Of a stretch of 64,000 nt of DNA, positions 16,031 to 26,018 are shown piece after piece. The stretch covers positions 1,860,001-1,924,000 of the forward strand of contig NZ_CP063304.1 of assembly GCF_015159595.1 (NCBI RefSeq), given 5' to 3'. The first letter of the stretch is position 1. The number at the start of each line of letters is the position of its first letter. Under the pieces are notes generated by a model. It saw only the letters and a program-made list of their open reading frames with translations, did no database searches and was not told where the DNA came from. Both the position numbers and the translations under genes were made by a program. Origin of the DNA: Blautia liquoris. GTDB taxonomy: Bacteria; Bacillota; Clostridia; Lachnospirales; Lachnospiraceae.

Positions 16031-18574
16031 TTATAAAAGATTTCGCTTAGCTGCGATTCTGACGGCGTCCATACTATTATTGACACCCAGTTTGTTATAT
16101 ATATTATTGATTACGCCTTTCACTGTGTTCGCGGACAGCCCAAGAGCATCTGCCATCTCATCACGTGTAAGACCCTGACAAAGAGACAAGAGAACATCCG
16201 TCTCCCTCTGGCTCAAAGCCGGAAGATGACCATGCAGATTCTGACTTGCTGAAAAGTCTGCGGAAAGGCTGGAAACCCTTTTGGCATATGTGGTCGATTT
16301 TGTCTGAATATTTTTCAGCCATTCTGCGGGAATATCGGTATAGGGAGACACATGGCTGATCAAAGTCCTAATATACTTTCCATTCTCCACAAAAGGCATG
16401 ATAATTTCGTTTGGTCTTGCGAGTACGTATGCCTCCTGCAGCATCTGCGCAGACTCCTCATACTCTTTGATCTGACTTAACGCGATAGCTCTTAATACCT
16501 TCATCTCAATTCGTCCAAACAGATAATTCTCAAAGGCAAACCCCTCTGATTGTCCGCCCAAAAGAGATAAAAGCTCATAGATTTTATTCTCATGGAGCAG
16601 ACATCTGGCACGTACCAGTTTATCAGCAGCAAAAGTTATAGGTGTCAATACCTCACTGCTTTGCTCTTCGTCTTTGATCCAGTCTGAAACAAGGCCGGTA
16701 TATCCCAGTTGTGTATAAAACCATCCTGACGTAATATCGCAGATCGCATAATCCTGTTTCGTATTCGAAGCCTGTGCCAGCTGCCGCTGTTGTTTCAGCG
16801 AATGCACAGCATCTGTATACTTTCCGGAAGATACACTGATCCTTGTAAGCAAGAACAAGGCATTGATCTCTATGCAGGTATTCGTGGCGTCATGTGCCTC
16901 GCGCATCGCCTGCCGGACACATCTTTCAGCTTCTTTCATGTCCTTTCGAAAATAAGAAAACTCTGCCTTTGCCAGTGAAACATATCCCTCAAAGGTCCCC
17001 GGCAGGAACCTGGCCGTAATCGGAGCAATCTGAGAGACTGCAGCGATGTACCGATCAATTTGCCCTTTTTGATGACTGCTGACGCTGCACACATAACTGG
17101 CAACGGATACATAGGGTCTGTGGATGAGTTTACTTTTGCCCGGTATATATTCAGATACCTTTTTAAAAGCATCTACAAAATCATAGGTGCTCGTCTGATT
17201 GGAACTGATCAGTCTTTCAAATGCAATATGCAGATAGATCTCTCCTAAGGCCGTCGTTCTCTCCTTTGTCCGTGGAAGTGTTTCCAGTTCCTGCTGCAGT
17301 TCTAAAAGGTCCTTGTGTACTCCCTCCATTCGGAAATTATTCATGCGAAATTTAATATGTAGAAAACGAAGAATCGGGTATTTCGCCAAGAGTTTTTTGG
17401 GCATACGTTCAATGATACCAAGCAGATAGTCAATCGTCTGTGCAGGATACGCCTTGTTGAATGTCAAAAGAATTCCGACCATTTTGTCATAGCGTCCGAT
17501 CTTTTCATAGTAGGTGATAGCATCAATGCGATACCCTTTCTCTTCATACCACTTGGCAGCGTGAAACAAGATGCGATCTTTGTCGGCTTTCGAAAGGGAA
17601 CTTTGCTGATTTTTCAGAAAATCAAGAAAAATAGGATGAATGCGGAGTGCATTTGTAAACTTATCCAGAGTAACAAGGGAACCGATATTCAGCGCCTGAT
17701 CCACAAGCTTTGGATGTTCTCCCGCCAAAACGCGGGCAAGTTCTATGGGTGTACTTTCCAATAAGGAAAGACGGATCATCAGACTTTTAAGTTCATCCGA
17801 AAGAGCCTGAAACACCTCACTCTCAAGCAGCCCAAAAATATCAAGTTTTACGGCAGCATACGGATTTTCCTGATAAAGTCTGTTTTTTTCCAGCGAAAGA
17901 CAAACCAGCTGCGTGGCAAAGATCCACCCCCCAGTATACTGATAAAGTTCGGATTTGGCCTGATCAAGCAGGAGAATCCCCTGTTTTTCAAAATAATCGG
18001 AAGTCTCCTCCAAAGTCATCCGAAAAGATTCATCATCGATGCGATACAACAAATTTTTTGAAAGCAGTGACATTGTATGAAAAGCAGGTTCTTTTCGGGA
18101 AATCACAATAATACAAAGCATCGGGATCTGCGCGAGAATTAATTTTTCAAAAAAATTGATGGCAGTCTGGTTGGTTATGTTGTGAAAATCGTCCAGCACA
18201 AGATAGTATCTGTTCTTTTCGTCTAACTCTTTACTCAGTATTCTGACAAAGTGATCAAACGCATAGTCTGAATCCGGAATCTCCATATCCTCACTGATTC
18301 CCACACCCTGAAATCGAAGCGTATTACATAAGTGCTCCCATATCCTGGTGTCCAGGTTATCCAACTGTGTCAGGGACACCCAGAACGTGTACGGTGCCTG
18401 ATCCGATAAAAAAGCCGACACCGCAGTCGTTTTGCCAAACCCCGGACCGGCAACAATCGACACAGCATACTTCTGTGAAGCCTCAGTCAAAATCGATTGC
18501 AAATGAGGACGCTGTAAAATCTCGGTTTCATGGTGCAAAGAAAGCTGCAAATCCTCATCGTTCTTAAGTAGCAT
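16031..18574 (-). CDS. MalT-like ATP-dependent LuxR-family transcriptional regulator
   Basis: An 847-aa STAND-type activator: N-terminal NACHT-like ATPase with Walker A GPGFGKTTAV (residues ~43) and Walker B YYLVLDDFHNI (~123), a long helical TPR-like middle, and a C-terminal LuxR helix-turn-helix (LSQRETDVLLSLCQGLTRDE, TVKGVINNIYNKLGVNN). In MalT, inducer and ATP binding cause oligomerisation on DNA; the inducer here is unknown. Start: ATG 18574 lies eight bases after GGAGG, whereas the ATG at 18580 is only two bases from it. Divergent from the giant surface protein with 193 bp between them, so regulation of that gene is a reasonable guess. Confidence 0.9.
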   Translation of the reverse strand: MLLKNDEDLQLSLHHETEILQRPHLQSILTEASQKYAVSIVAGPGFGKTTAVSAFLSDQAPYTFWVSLTQLDNLDTRIWEHLCNTLRFQGVGISEDMEIPDSDYAFDHFVRILSKELDEKNRYYLVLDDFHNITNQTAINFFEKLILAQIPMLCIIVISRKEPAFHTMSLLSKNLLYRIDDESFRMTLEETSDYFEKQGILLLDQAKSELYQYTGGWIFATQLVCLSLEKNRLYQENPYAAVKLDIFGLLESEVFQALSDELKSLMIRLSLLESTPIELARVLAGEHPKLVDQALNIGSLVTLDKFTNALRIHPIFLDFLKNQQSSLSKADKDRILFHAAKWYEEKGYRIDAITYYEKIGRYDKMVGILLTFNKAYPAQTIDYLLGIIERMPKKLLAKYPILRFLHIKFRMNNFRMEGVHKDLLELQQELETLPRTKERTTALGEIYLHIAFERLISSNQTSTYDFVDAFKKVSEYIPGKSKLIHRPYVSVASYVCSVSSHQKGQIDRYIAAVSQIAPITARFLPGTFEGYVSLAKAEFSYFRKDMKEAERCVRQAMREAHDATNTCIEINALFLLTRISVSSGKYTDAVHSLKQQRQLAQASNTKQDYAICDITSGWFYTQLGYTGLVSDWIKDEEQSSEVLTPITFAADKLVRARCLLHENKIYELLSLLGGQSEGFAFENYLFGRIEMKVLRAIALSQIKEYEESAQMLQEAYVLARPNEIIMPFVENGKYIRTLISHVSPYTDIPAEWLKNIQTKSTTYAKRVSSLSADFSASQNLHGHLPALSQRETDVLLSLCQGLTRDEMADALGLSANTVKGVINNIYNKLGVNNSMDAVRIAAKRNLL

Positions 18575-18620
18575 AAACATAACCTCCCTGATTTCAGGTT
18601 CTTCCTTTCCTTTTATTTAT

Positions 18621-18649
18621 ATGATAAAGCATTACAGTCGCATTGTCCA
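18621..18649 (-). promoter_or_regulatory. Promoter of the MalT-like regulator
   Basis: TGGACA (18649-18644), 17 bp, TATCAT (18626-18621) on the minus strand. No equally good pair was found for the divergent surface-protein gene in the same 193-bp interval. Confidence 0.5.
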
Positions 18650-18767
18650 CAAGTTATGCGGAAAAAAAGAATCCCTTCGGGTGTATTTTGCGATTTTTTT
18701 ACATGAGATAATTCAAATGAAGATACAGACATGTTAACACGCAATAATTAGATATGAGGTGAGGATT

Positions 18768-21700
18768 ATGAAAAAATTCAGATTGAAACAATTGCTTGCT
18801 ATACTTCTCGTGGTGGCCATGGTTTCGGTAAATGAACTTACCTTCGCAGCCACTGCCTCTGCCCTTCCGGCAGAGCAGTCACAAGCCACGCAGGAGGAAT
18901 CTGCCGACAGCGAACAGGCGCCGGCAAAAAACTCGAAAACTGAAAACTCAGAAGAAGATCCGCCGCCAAACAAGGAAAACCCGGATACTTCGAAAGAAAA
19001 GCCAGATGTTTCAAAAGAAAAGCCAGATACTTCAAAGGAGAATCCAGACACTCCAAAAGAAGATGCATCGGCGTCCAAAGAGGACTCTTCTGCAAAAAAA
19101 GACACACCTTCCGAAAAGAAAGAGAATTCGGAAGGAAAAAAAGAAGATTCCTCAGCGATCACTCAGAATCAGGAAGTTAAAAACAGCGAAGAGGATCTTC
19201 TCAGAGATGAGGGGGATACAGGTGAGCCTTCCGTCACTTATACAGGTACCTATACAATTACCATCAACTACATATATAGGGACAACAAGAAAATGGCCGC
19301 ACGGCCCTACATAGAATCTGTCCCCGCAGGGGAGGCACTAAGCAAGTCGGTCAAAAGTCCAGACGTCATGGGCTACCAGCCGCTTATTGCAGATCAGGAG
19401 ATCAACACCGCAGCAATGGATCAGGATATGACATACGATGTATATTATGTTCCAAAAACAAACACTCCCTACACAATAAACCATTACCAGGAAAACATTG
19501 ACCGAGATGGTTACACCCTGACAGGGGTTGGACATCTCTCCGGCACGACGAATGCGACAGTCACTGCATCCCCCCAGCCTTACACTGGCTTTACGCCGCC
19601 CGACGTCATGCCTTCCGCCACCATCCATCCCGATGGATCGACGACACTTGATGTATATTACACCCGCAATCAGTACACGATGTATTTTGAAACGGGTGAA
19701 GGCGGCAGTTATATTGAGCCCGTCACCGCTGCCTTTGATCAGCCGCTTGTGCCGCCGTCTGACCCTATACGCCCAGGATATAAATTTGCCGGATGGGGTT
19801 CTCATGGTTTTCCTTCCAGAATGCCAATCGGCGACATTATGATGACGGCAGAATGGGAAGTAGAGGGGATGGTTTCCTATACACTTGTATACTGGTTGGA
19901 GAGCATCGAAGGAAACGGAACGTACGACTATGTCGGGGCCGTTCAAGAACAGGCTCCTGCTGACAGCAGCCCTGAGATTTTGCAAAATGCACCTTCCAGC
20001 ATCGGCTTTCCCATCGACCGGGAACATATCGAATTCAACGAGACCAAAACTGCTGCGGAAAAGCCGGATAAAGTAAACGGCACCGGAAGTACCATCGTCA
20101 ATGTGTACTATGATCGAAAAGCCTATTCGATATCCTTTGGCTTCGACGATACAAGATATACGCTCAAAAAGGGTGACACCGTATACGAGACAAGTCCCTA
20201 TGTGCTTACCGCGAAATTTGGTGCAAACATCGCTGATCAGTGGCCGGTTGATCCTCCAAAGCTGCGCCCCGGCAAGAGTGGCGAAGGTGCGTTTACCGGA
20301 TGGGCGGAGAAGAATAAGTTATCCTTCTCCTCACTGCAGCATTATCTGGATCAAAATCTTGTAAACAATCAAAACTTAGAGGCCAAATGGAGTTATCAAA
20401 CCAAAAACGTAAACGTCACCTATCTCTTCGAGGATCTGACAGGCCAAGGTGAAACACCGAATTATGAGCAGCTGATTAACTTAGATAGGATGACCATACA
20501 GTGGAATGCAAAATCCTTTATCGGCTTTACACCGATCAATAATAGCGTTTATATTACCGATAATAATAGCGCTGTATTCCACTACAAACGAAACATCTAT
20601 CAGATCACCTTTTACAGCAGCGGCACCATAGACAAGAATATATCGGGCATTAAATATGAGACGCCGATTTCAGATCTGGAGTACACTCCCCCCACACCAG
20701 CGGCACTCCCCGGTTATACTTTTGGCGGCTGGTACACATCCCCGCAGACCTTCGACGGGTCCGAGTACGATTTCAGTGGAAAAACAATGCCGGCAAAAAA
20801 CCTGATTTTACATGCAAAATGGGTAAAACCGACCTATACGGTGACCTTCCACCCAAATAACGGATCCGCTGACTTTACACAGCGCGTGCTTCTCCAGAAG
20901 AATGCATCCGAACCCGAACATCCCACCCGCCCCGGTTATCGGTTCGAAGGCTGGTACAAAACCGGTTCTTCCTTCCGTTACGTCTTCCCCCCCGTAACCG
21001 GAGATACTACACTGAACGCCCGCTGGATTCCCATCGAAAATGTCGGTTATGATGTAATCTATAAGATCGGCACGCCTGAAAACAGTATGGAACACAGCCG
21101 TGCTTCTTACACCGGAAAAACCGTGGGCACCAAGGTAACCGCCTCCGCAATTGCCATTCCCGGTCTGCTGCCGGATGCCGCAAACAAGACGCTTACGCTT
21201 ACGGCAGGCGAAAACCTGATCATCTTCTACTATGCACCTTTTAGCAATATGACCTACACGGTAAAATATCTGGAGAACGGTACAAAAGCTCAGCTGCTTC
21301 CGGATAAACAGGTGACTACGATGGCCTCGGAAATCACAGAAAACTACGTCCATATAGCCGGCTACTATCCGGACCGATATCAGCAGATATTACAGCTCTC
21401 GCCGAATCAAAAAGAGAATGTGCTGATATTTACCTACACAAAGAATTCAGACGCCTCCTATAAGGTGGAACACTATCTGGAGCAGACAGACGGCACCTAT
21501 CATCACACATCTTCCCATACAGACATCTTGACAGCACCTGTCGGAAGTGTCCAAAGTGCCGAACCCAAAACTTTCGAGAACTACCACTACAACGCCAAGA
21601 TCAGTCATCACCGGGATGTCGTGCTGCCGAATAATGAAACCATACTCCGGCTTTACTACTCGCTCACCCGCTATACAGTAAAGTATATAGCAGATCAGCA

Positions 21701-23669
21701 TGGATCTCTGCAGGGAGAAGACACTTTCCACGACATCCGGCATGGCGCACCTTATAAGACAGGCGCACCCACACCTGTTCCGAAACCCGCAGCGGGATAT
21801 CGCTTTACCGGATGGGAGCCCTCACTGCCTGCTCCCACTACCCCTGTCACTGCCAATGCCGTCTATACGGCAAAGTTCGCCCTGGATCCCACACAGTGGT
21901 CAACCGTCTCCTATCATCCAAATGGGGGAACGGGAACGATGGAGGACAATACAGTATTGACCGGCTCCGGCTATAAGATACGCCCGAATTCCTATACCCG
22001 GGCAAATCACCAGTTTGTCGGATGGAACACTTCACCGGATGCAGACGGCACCGGTTATGCCGAAGATGATCGAATCACGGTAACCGGCGATATCACTCTC
22101 TACGCCGAGTGGGTACCGGATACCCAGTACGCAGTCACCTATATCGCCAATGGCGGAACGGGTCATATGTCGGATCCTCATGGCTTCTATTATAGAGATG
22201 ATCCGGTACATGTGCTTCCTAACAGCTACACAAGAGCGGGCTATCGTTTCACAAAATGGGCCACGCATGCAGACGGCAGCGGCAATAGTTACAACCCCGC
22301 GGATACCTTCCGCATCAGGGAAAACACAGCACTGTATGCACAGTGGGAGAAAGATCCCGCCCAGTGGGTAACCATTCGTTTTGACAAGAATCACCCACAG
22401 GCCGCCGGTTTTATGGAATCCAGCGAAGTTCTGGCAGAAGAGCCCTTTGCCATCCCGGCAAATCGTTTCGAACTGGATCATCACGATTTTCGCGGATGGA
22501 GCAGCCAAAGAGACGGCAGGGGAAAATCTTTTGATGAGGAAGATGAATTTACACCGATAGATAAATTCCCCTCACAGAGAACAATCACCCTCTATGCAAA
22601 GTGGAAAGAGCACAAAACCTACACCGTGACCTATCACTCCAATAACCCGTCGGATCAGACGGTAAAAGATAACGCTTCCTACTATGAGGGCAGCAAGGTC
22701 GTCCTGCGCCCCTCCAATACCTTTGACTATCCGCACCACACCTTCATGTACTGGACACGATCCTTGTTTGGCGATGACGCCTATATGGCAGGAGAAAGCT
22801 TTACCATAGATCGAAATATGGACTTCTACGCACATTGGGAAAAAGATCCGGAATTCCACGTTGAATACAAAGATACGTATTCCCAAAAAAGCTGGAACGA
22901 TCCAAAGACCTACCGCATCAACCCGACGGGTTCCGATCCGGTAACGGTTAAAAACAGTATGTTTCAGCGCGACGGATACGATTTCGCCGGATGGGACGTC
23001 GAGTTCAAGAATGCGCCTGGCGTGCGCCATGCCTCCCAGCCGGGCAATGTCTTAAAGGATGTCACTTCGGATACAACGCTTTACGCACAGTGGAACCCGC
23101 ATATCTACCAGATCACATATGATCTGCAGGGCGGGCAGGTACACGGCACGAATCCATCCGAATATGATATTGAAACACCTACCTTCTCACTGATCAACCC
23201 AGAGAGGCCGGGATACACCTTCCTCGGCTGGTCGGGAACGGATATTGATAACACAAAGCCCTCCGATTCCGTCACTATCCAAAAAGGCAGTACCGGAGAC
23301 CGACAGTACCAGGCGCACTGGGAAGAGCTGCCGACCGATCCGCCCACTGAGTCAGAGGAAGATCCTAAGCCAAAGCCGCCCGCTAAATCGCTTCCGAAGG
23401 CACCTGCAAATCCCAAAGACAAGACACCACCCGCACCCGCGACACCGGCCGGACCGGTACGCAAGACACAGGCGAAACCCACACGAAAGTCCACTCCCGG
23501 CACGCCGGCCAAAAAGGAGATTCCAAAGACAGGCGACAACACCCCAATCACTTTCTGGATTGCACTTGCAGTCACATCCAGTGTGCTGATTCTTGGTTTA
23601 AGCCTTAGACGCAAAAAAGGATCACCCGATACGATTCCATCAAAAGAAAGCGAGGATCCGCATGAATAG
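18768..23669 (+). CDS. Giant sortase-anchored surface protein with InlB/Flg_new-type repeats (IPKTG)
   Basis: A 1633-aa wall protein. Residues 1-36 are a signal peptide (LLAILLVVAMVSVNELTFAA). Residues ~40-140 are a Ser/Lys/Glu/Pro spacer with SKEKPD and SKENPD repeats. MucBP-like units follow (YTITINYIYRDNKKMA; YTLVYWLESIEGNGTYDYVG; VEHYLEQTDGTYHHTSSHTD), then about ten Listeria-Bacteroides repeats recognisable by x-GYxFxGW and TLYAxW. A Pro/Lys-rich wall-spanning region leads to IPKTGDN, a membrane helix and RRKKG. These repeats are typical of adhesins. ATG 18768 follows GAGGTGAGG. The class B sortase of the pilus locus probably does not process it, since its motif differs; a housekeeping sortase must be elsewhere. 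The small gene at 23662 is coupled to it. Confidence 0.88.
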   Translation: MKKFRLKQLLAILLVVAMVSVNELTFAATASALPAEQSQATQEESADSEQAPAKNSKTENSEEDPPPNKENPDTSKEKPDVSKEKPDTSKENPDTPKEDASASKEDSSAKKDTPSEKKENSEGKKEDSSAITQNQEVKNSEEDLLRDEGDTGEPSVTYTGTYTITINYIYRDNKKMAARPYIESVPAGEALSKSVKSPDVMGYQPLIADQEINTAAMDQDMTYDVYYVPKTNTPYTINHYQENIDRDGYTLTGVGHLSGTTNATVTASPQPYTGFTPPDVMPSATIHPDGSTTLDVYYTRNQYTMYFETGEGGSYIEPVTAAFDQPLVPPSDPIRPGYKFAGWGSHGFPSRMPIGDIMMTAEWEVEGMVSYTLVYWLESIEGNGTYDYVGAVQEQAPADSSPEILQNAPSSIGFPIDREHIEFNETKTAAEKPDKVNGTGSTIVNVYYDRKAYSISFGFDDTRYTLKKGDTVYETSPYVLTAKFGANIADQWPVDPPKLRPGKSGEGAFTGWAEKNKLSFSSLQHYLDQNLVNNQNLEAKWSYQTKNVNVTYLFEDLTGQGETPNYEQLINLDRMTIQWNAKSFIGFTPINNSVYITDNNSAVFHYKRNIYQITFYSSGTIDKNISGIKYETPISDLEYTPPTPAALPGYTFGGWYTSPQTFDGSEYDFSGKTMPAKNLILHAKWVKPTYTVTFHPNNGSADFTQRVLLQKNASEPEHPTRPGYRFEGWYKTGSSFRYVFPPVTGDTTLNARWIPIENVGYDVIYKIGTPENSMEHSRASYTGKTVGTKVTASAIAIPGLLPDAANKTLTLTAGENLIIFYYAPFSNMTYTVKYLENGTKAQLLPDKQVTTMASEITENYVHIAGYYPDRYQQILQLSPNQKENVLIFTYTKNSDASYKVEHYLEQTDGTYHHTSSHTDILTAPVGSVQSAEPKTFENYHYNAKISHHRDVVLPNNETILRLYYSLTRYTVKYIADQHGSLQGEDTFHDIRHGAPYKTGAPTPVPKPAAGYRFTGWEPSLPAPTTPVTANAVYTAKFALDPTQWSTVSYHPNGGTGTMEDNTVLTGSGYKIRPNSYTRANHQFVGWNTSPDADGTGYAEDDRITVTGDITLYAEWVPDTQYAVTYIANGGTGHMSDPHGFYYRDDPVHVLPNSYTRAGYRFTKWATHADGSGNSYNPADTFRIRENTALYAQWEKDPAQWVTIRFDKNHPQAAGFMESSEVLAEEPFAIPANRFELDHHDFRGWSSQRDGRGKSFDEEDEFTPIDKFPSQRTITLYAKWKEHKTYTVTYHSNNPSDQTVKDNASYYEGSKVVLRPSNTFDYPHHTFMYWTRSLFGDDAYMAGESFTIDRNMDFYAHWEKDPEFHVEYKDTYSQKSWNDPKTYRINPTGSDPVTVKNSMFQRDGYDFAGWDVEFKNAPGVRHASQPGNVLKDVTSDTTLYAQWNPHIYQITYDLQGGQVHGTNPSEYDIETPTFSLINPERPGYTFLGWSGTDIDNTKPSDSVTIQKGSTGDRQYQAHWEELPTDPPTESEEDPKPKPPAKSLPKAPANPKDKTPPAPATPAGPVRKTQAKPTRKSTPGTPAKKEIPKTGDNTPITFWIALAVTSSVLILGLSLRRKKGSPDTIPSKESEDPHE

Positions 23670-24105
23670 AGAAACAACAAGAATGAAACTGCAGGAGGCA
23701 CTCATCACGGGGAATCAGGCTCTTCAAACCCTCTATGCAGCCAGGAAGAACATCAGTGAGATCTGCGGCAGACAATCTTTTTATAAATCCGGAGGGGGAT
23801 TATTCAAAACTCTGGTAAACCACTCCAGGATACACCAAACGATTCACTTAATAGAAGATGCAAAAAAGGATCTTTACATCTTTCAGATGAATCTAAAAGA
23901 GGCAAAACAAGATCTGGAATTACGGGTCGAGACTGACTGCTTTCTTTCCTTCACCAACTTCTTCTTTGACGGTGATGTGGCAGACTATCTGGTACCACGC
24001 GAGATATTGAATACACTTGATCAGATAGATGATGCTATCTGGCATGTGGAACAGATACTCGACCATACGAAGCACAAGATGAACAGCCAGAAAACATTCG
24101 CCTGA
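23662..24105 (+). CDS. Hypothetical helical protein coupled to the giant surface protein
   Basis: A 147-aa protein that starts eight bases before the stop of the surface-protein gene, with GCGAGG six bases upstream of the ATG, so it is translationally coupled. It is predicted to be all-helical and soluble: long helices with LQEALITGNQALQTLYAARK, IHLIEDAKKDLYIFQMNLKE and LNTLDQIDDAIWHVEQILDH, without signal peptide or membrane segment. One central loop is Phe-rich (CFLSFTNFFFDGD). I do not recognise a family. It resembles small coiled helical-bundle proteins in general shape only. A strong terminator follows. Confidence 0.7.
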   Translation: MNRETTRMKLQEALITGNQALQTLYAARKNISEICGRQSFYKSGGGLFKTLVNHSRIHQTIHLIEDAKKDLYIFQMNLKEAKQDLELRVETDCFLSFTNFFFDGDVADYLVPREILNTLDQIDDAIWHVEQILDHTKHKMNSQKTFA

Positions 24106-24124
24106 GAAACCATACGAGAAAGAA

Positions 24125-24176
24125 GCATCCACCCTGAAATCACGAAATAGATTTCAGGGTGGATGCTTGTCTTTTT
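24125..24176 (+). terminator. Terminator of the surface-protein operon
   Basis: GCATCCACCCTGAAAT paired with ATTTCAGGGTGGATGC, followed by TTGTCTTTTT. Confidence 0.9.
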
Positions 24177-24198
24177 AAACTCAAAACTAGTACGAAAA

Positions 24199-24684
24199 TC
24201 AAAAACAATAAGCAGGATGACATTCCCTTTCCAGTTCCTGTGTTCGGATCAGCCAGCGGATCTGGAACTTGTCTTCCAATATCCCGTAATACATGCCCTC
24301 GTCTGGCTGTTCGCAGGCAACCTCAACCTCTCCATCCTGACTCAATAAATCAGAGATCCTTTTTACCCTGCTGTAATCTTTATATGCTACACTTAAAGAG
24401 GTACTGTTCCCCCGAATAAATCCGAATGCATCTGGAATATCATAGAATTCAACTGATGTCCCCGCAATATTCAAAGAAGTCCGCATCACACGGGATTTCA
24501 TCGAATCCGGTATCTGCATTTTGGAAGGAATCAGATGCTCCCCTTCCTCATAAGTCAGAAAATAAGGGATCGGCTGTTCGAACACTTGTGCATAAAAGGT
24601 TACCGCTTCCCGACAGTTTCCGTCGAAATTAACTGATATGTTTAATGACATGATATTCATCCGAAAGATGCCGCTTATTGGCAC
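24199..24684 (-). CDS. VOC-family (PhnB-like glyoxalase fold) protein
   Basis: About 150-160 aa of the PhnB/3-demethylubiquinone-methyltransferase-like subgroup of the VOC superfamily: SLNISVNFDGNCREAVTFYA at the start, SVEFYDIPDAF in the middle and a C-terminal YGILEDKFQIRWLI matching the family's FGxxxDxxGxxWxI pattern. These proteins bind small ligands through a beta-alpha-beta fold; the substrate cannot be predicted. The start is uncertain: GTG 24684 overlaps the upstream Rrf2 gene by ten bases with GGAG ten bases before it, while ATG 24660 has no clear ribosome site. Overlap suggests co-transcription with the Rrf2 regulator. Confidence 0.75.
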   Translation of the reverse strand: MPISGIFRMNIMSLNISVNFDGNCREAVTFYAQVFEQPIPYFLTYEEGEHLIPSKMQIPDSMKSRVMRTSLNIAGTSVEFYDIPDAFGFIRGNSTSLSVAYKDYSRVKRISDLLSQDGEVEVACEQPDEGMYYGILEDKFQIRWLIRTQELERECHPAYCF

Positions 24685-25148
24685 GTCTCTCTTTCTCCTT
24701 CCTCCTGATTACAAATTTTCAGATACTTTTTTTTCATGACAGACGAATCCGGGTCTATAATATCCTGAATCGTGACAGATGAAAAACAGTTTTCGAAGTA
24801 GTCCTGAAAGAAATCATACATCTTGTGAACCGGACAATAGTCTACCGCGTTACGGCTGCAATACTGATCTTCCTCCAGACAACGGTTCATCTTAATACTG
24901 TCTTCTGTCACGTCCATGATATCCAAAAGCGATATGTTTTGGGGATTACAGATCAGATAATAGCCTCCATTTGGCCCATACGTCGATGATACCCATCCCT
25001 TTTGTCTCAGAACTTTCACAATCACCGTCAGATAGGTCTCTGCGATTCCGAGATTCGTACACATCTCTTTTCTCGAAACACAGGATTTATTCTCTGCGAG
25101 GTAAAGCAAAACTCGTATCGCGTAATCTGTTTGTGTTTTTAACTGCAT
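24675..25148 (-). CDS. Rrf2-family regulator with putative Fe-S cysteines, pilus locus 1 side
   Basis: A 157-aa protein starting MQLKTQTDYAIRVLLYLAEN, the canonical Rrf2 winged helix, with recognition-helix region IAETYLTVIVKVLRQKGWV and the wing GPNGGYYL. Three cysteines, C90, C97 and C105, followed by His108 (NRCLEEDQYC and CPVH) match the layout of cluster-binding Rrf2 proteins such as IscR and NsrR. ATG 25148 has GAAGGG upstream and aligns exactly with the paralogue at 40339-40758. It lies just beyond the 3' end of pilus locus 1 on the same strand; whether it controls the pili is inference from having a partner at the other end of the double locus. Confidence 0.88.
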   Translation of the reverse strand: MQLKTQTDYAIRVLLYLAENKSCVSRKEMCTNLGIAETYLTVIVKVLRQKGWVSSTYGPNGGYYLICNPQNISLLDIMDVTEDSIKMNRCLEEDQYCSRNAVDYCPVHKMYDFFQDYFENCFSSVTIQDIIDPDSSVMKKKYLKICNQEEGERETCQ

Positions 25149-25182
25149 CTTTTCTCTTCCCTTCATTCTCTTATATCGTTTC

Positions 25183-25204
25183 TAATGGTATACTCCTACC
25201 ATTA
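25183..25204. promoter_or_regulatory. Palindromic operator candidate upstream of the Rrf2 gene
   Basis: Perfect 8-bp inverted repeat TAATGGTA-TACTCC-TACCATTA, 35-57 bp upstream of the Rrf2 start codon; plausible autoregulatory site. The remaining interval to 25349 shows nothing else convincing. Confidence 0.45.
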
Positions 25205-25349
25205 CAATGAAGAAAAATACATTCGTACTCTCCCAGAACCGTCATGTATAATTCTTTCCCTATTCTTTGGGATTATAACAGATTATCAAGAGTTACAGGT
25301 CCCTGATGTAATGAAAAGCATGAATTTCGGAATGAATGTTCTTCTGGAT

Positions 25350-26012
25350 TCAGTTTTTTTCTTTTCTATGTCTTTGTTGTCTCAGACAGAGCGCACAGAT
25401 GAATGCCACGAAAGCAGCCGCCCCCATCGCAATCAACAGGAGGGCAGCCTTCGTATCATCACCGGTTTTTGGAGTCTTGATCCCCTTGCCGGCGTTTCCT
25501 TTCTCTTTTCCTCCATTGCCCTTGCCGGCAGAAGAAGCCTTGTTATGAAACAGCATCTTCTGTGTTTTGAAACCGTTCGATTTTCGTATCACGGTATTCG
25601 CATGCATTTCGTCATCAATATAGATGGTGATTCGATACATTTCCATGTCATACACATAACTCTTTTCTTTTTGGTCTGTCACCTGGACAAGCTCATACGA
25701 ATATGTTCCAGGCTGTGTAAATTCGAGCGGACCTATCGTCTCACTGTCCGTACCCTTCATGGAAAAGGTATATGTATCGCCAAAGCTGCCGGCCGGCAGT
25801 ACCGCATCCGGTGTCGCTGCTGTGATTCGGTAAGTAAAAGTGCCGGAAGCAGATGTACCGTCCTCTGTGGTTATATTCTGTGAAACATTCAGTGTGACCG
25901 AAACGTTTGAGGGCGCTGCGGAGACGGTCTGTGAAAAGAACGCCGTAACCGGCAGCAAAAAAGCACAGAAGCGCAGCACCCATTTCCTGATTTTTTTTGT
26001 CATGAATTTCAT
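25350..26012 (-). CDS. Minor pilin with Spy0128/FctA-type domain, sorting signal TPKTGD (locus 1)
   Basis: A 220-aa secreted protein. Residues 1-32 are a signal peptide (LRFCAFLLPVTAFFSQTVSA). The middle is one beta-rich pilin domain: FTYRITAATPDAVLPAGS, then GPLEFTQPGTYSYELVQVTD, where the Tyr-x-Tyr-Glu pattern gives the Glu expected to catalyse an intramolecular Lys-Asn isopeptide bond, and LFHNKA carrying the candidate Asn. A Gly/Lys-rich linker leads to TPKTGDDT, a hydrophobic helix and a basic tail. The gene follows the sortase by six bases with AGGAG nine bases upstream. It is a clear paralogue of 33440-34132 in locus 2. Role as minor or base pilin is inferred from size and position. 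Confidence 0.85.
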   Translation of the reverse strand: MKFMTKKIRKWVLRFCAFLLPVTAFFSQTVSAAPSNVSVTLNVSQNITTEDGTSASGTFTYRITAATPDAVLPAGSFGDTYTFSMKGTDSETIGPLEFTQPGTYSYELVQVTDQKEKSYVYDMEMYRITIYIDDEMHANTVIRKSNGFKTQKMLFHNKASSAGKGNGGKEKGNAGKGIKTPKTGDDTKAALLLIAMGAAAFVAFICALCLRQQRHRKEKN

Positions 26013-26018
26013 CCTTAT

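Noticed and set aside
18734-19162. Minus-strand open frame rich in Ser and Phe opposite the surface-protein spacer
   Set aside because: It is the antisense shadow of the Lys/Glu/Pro repeats; repetitive composition keeps several frames open.
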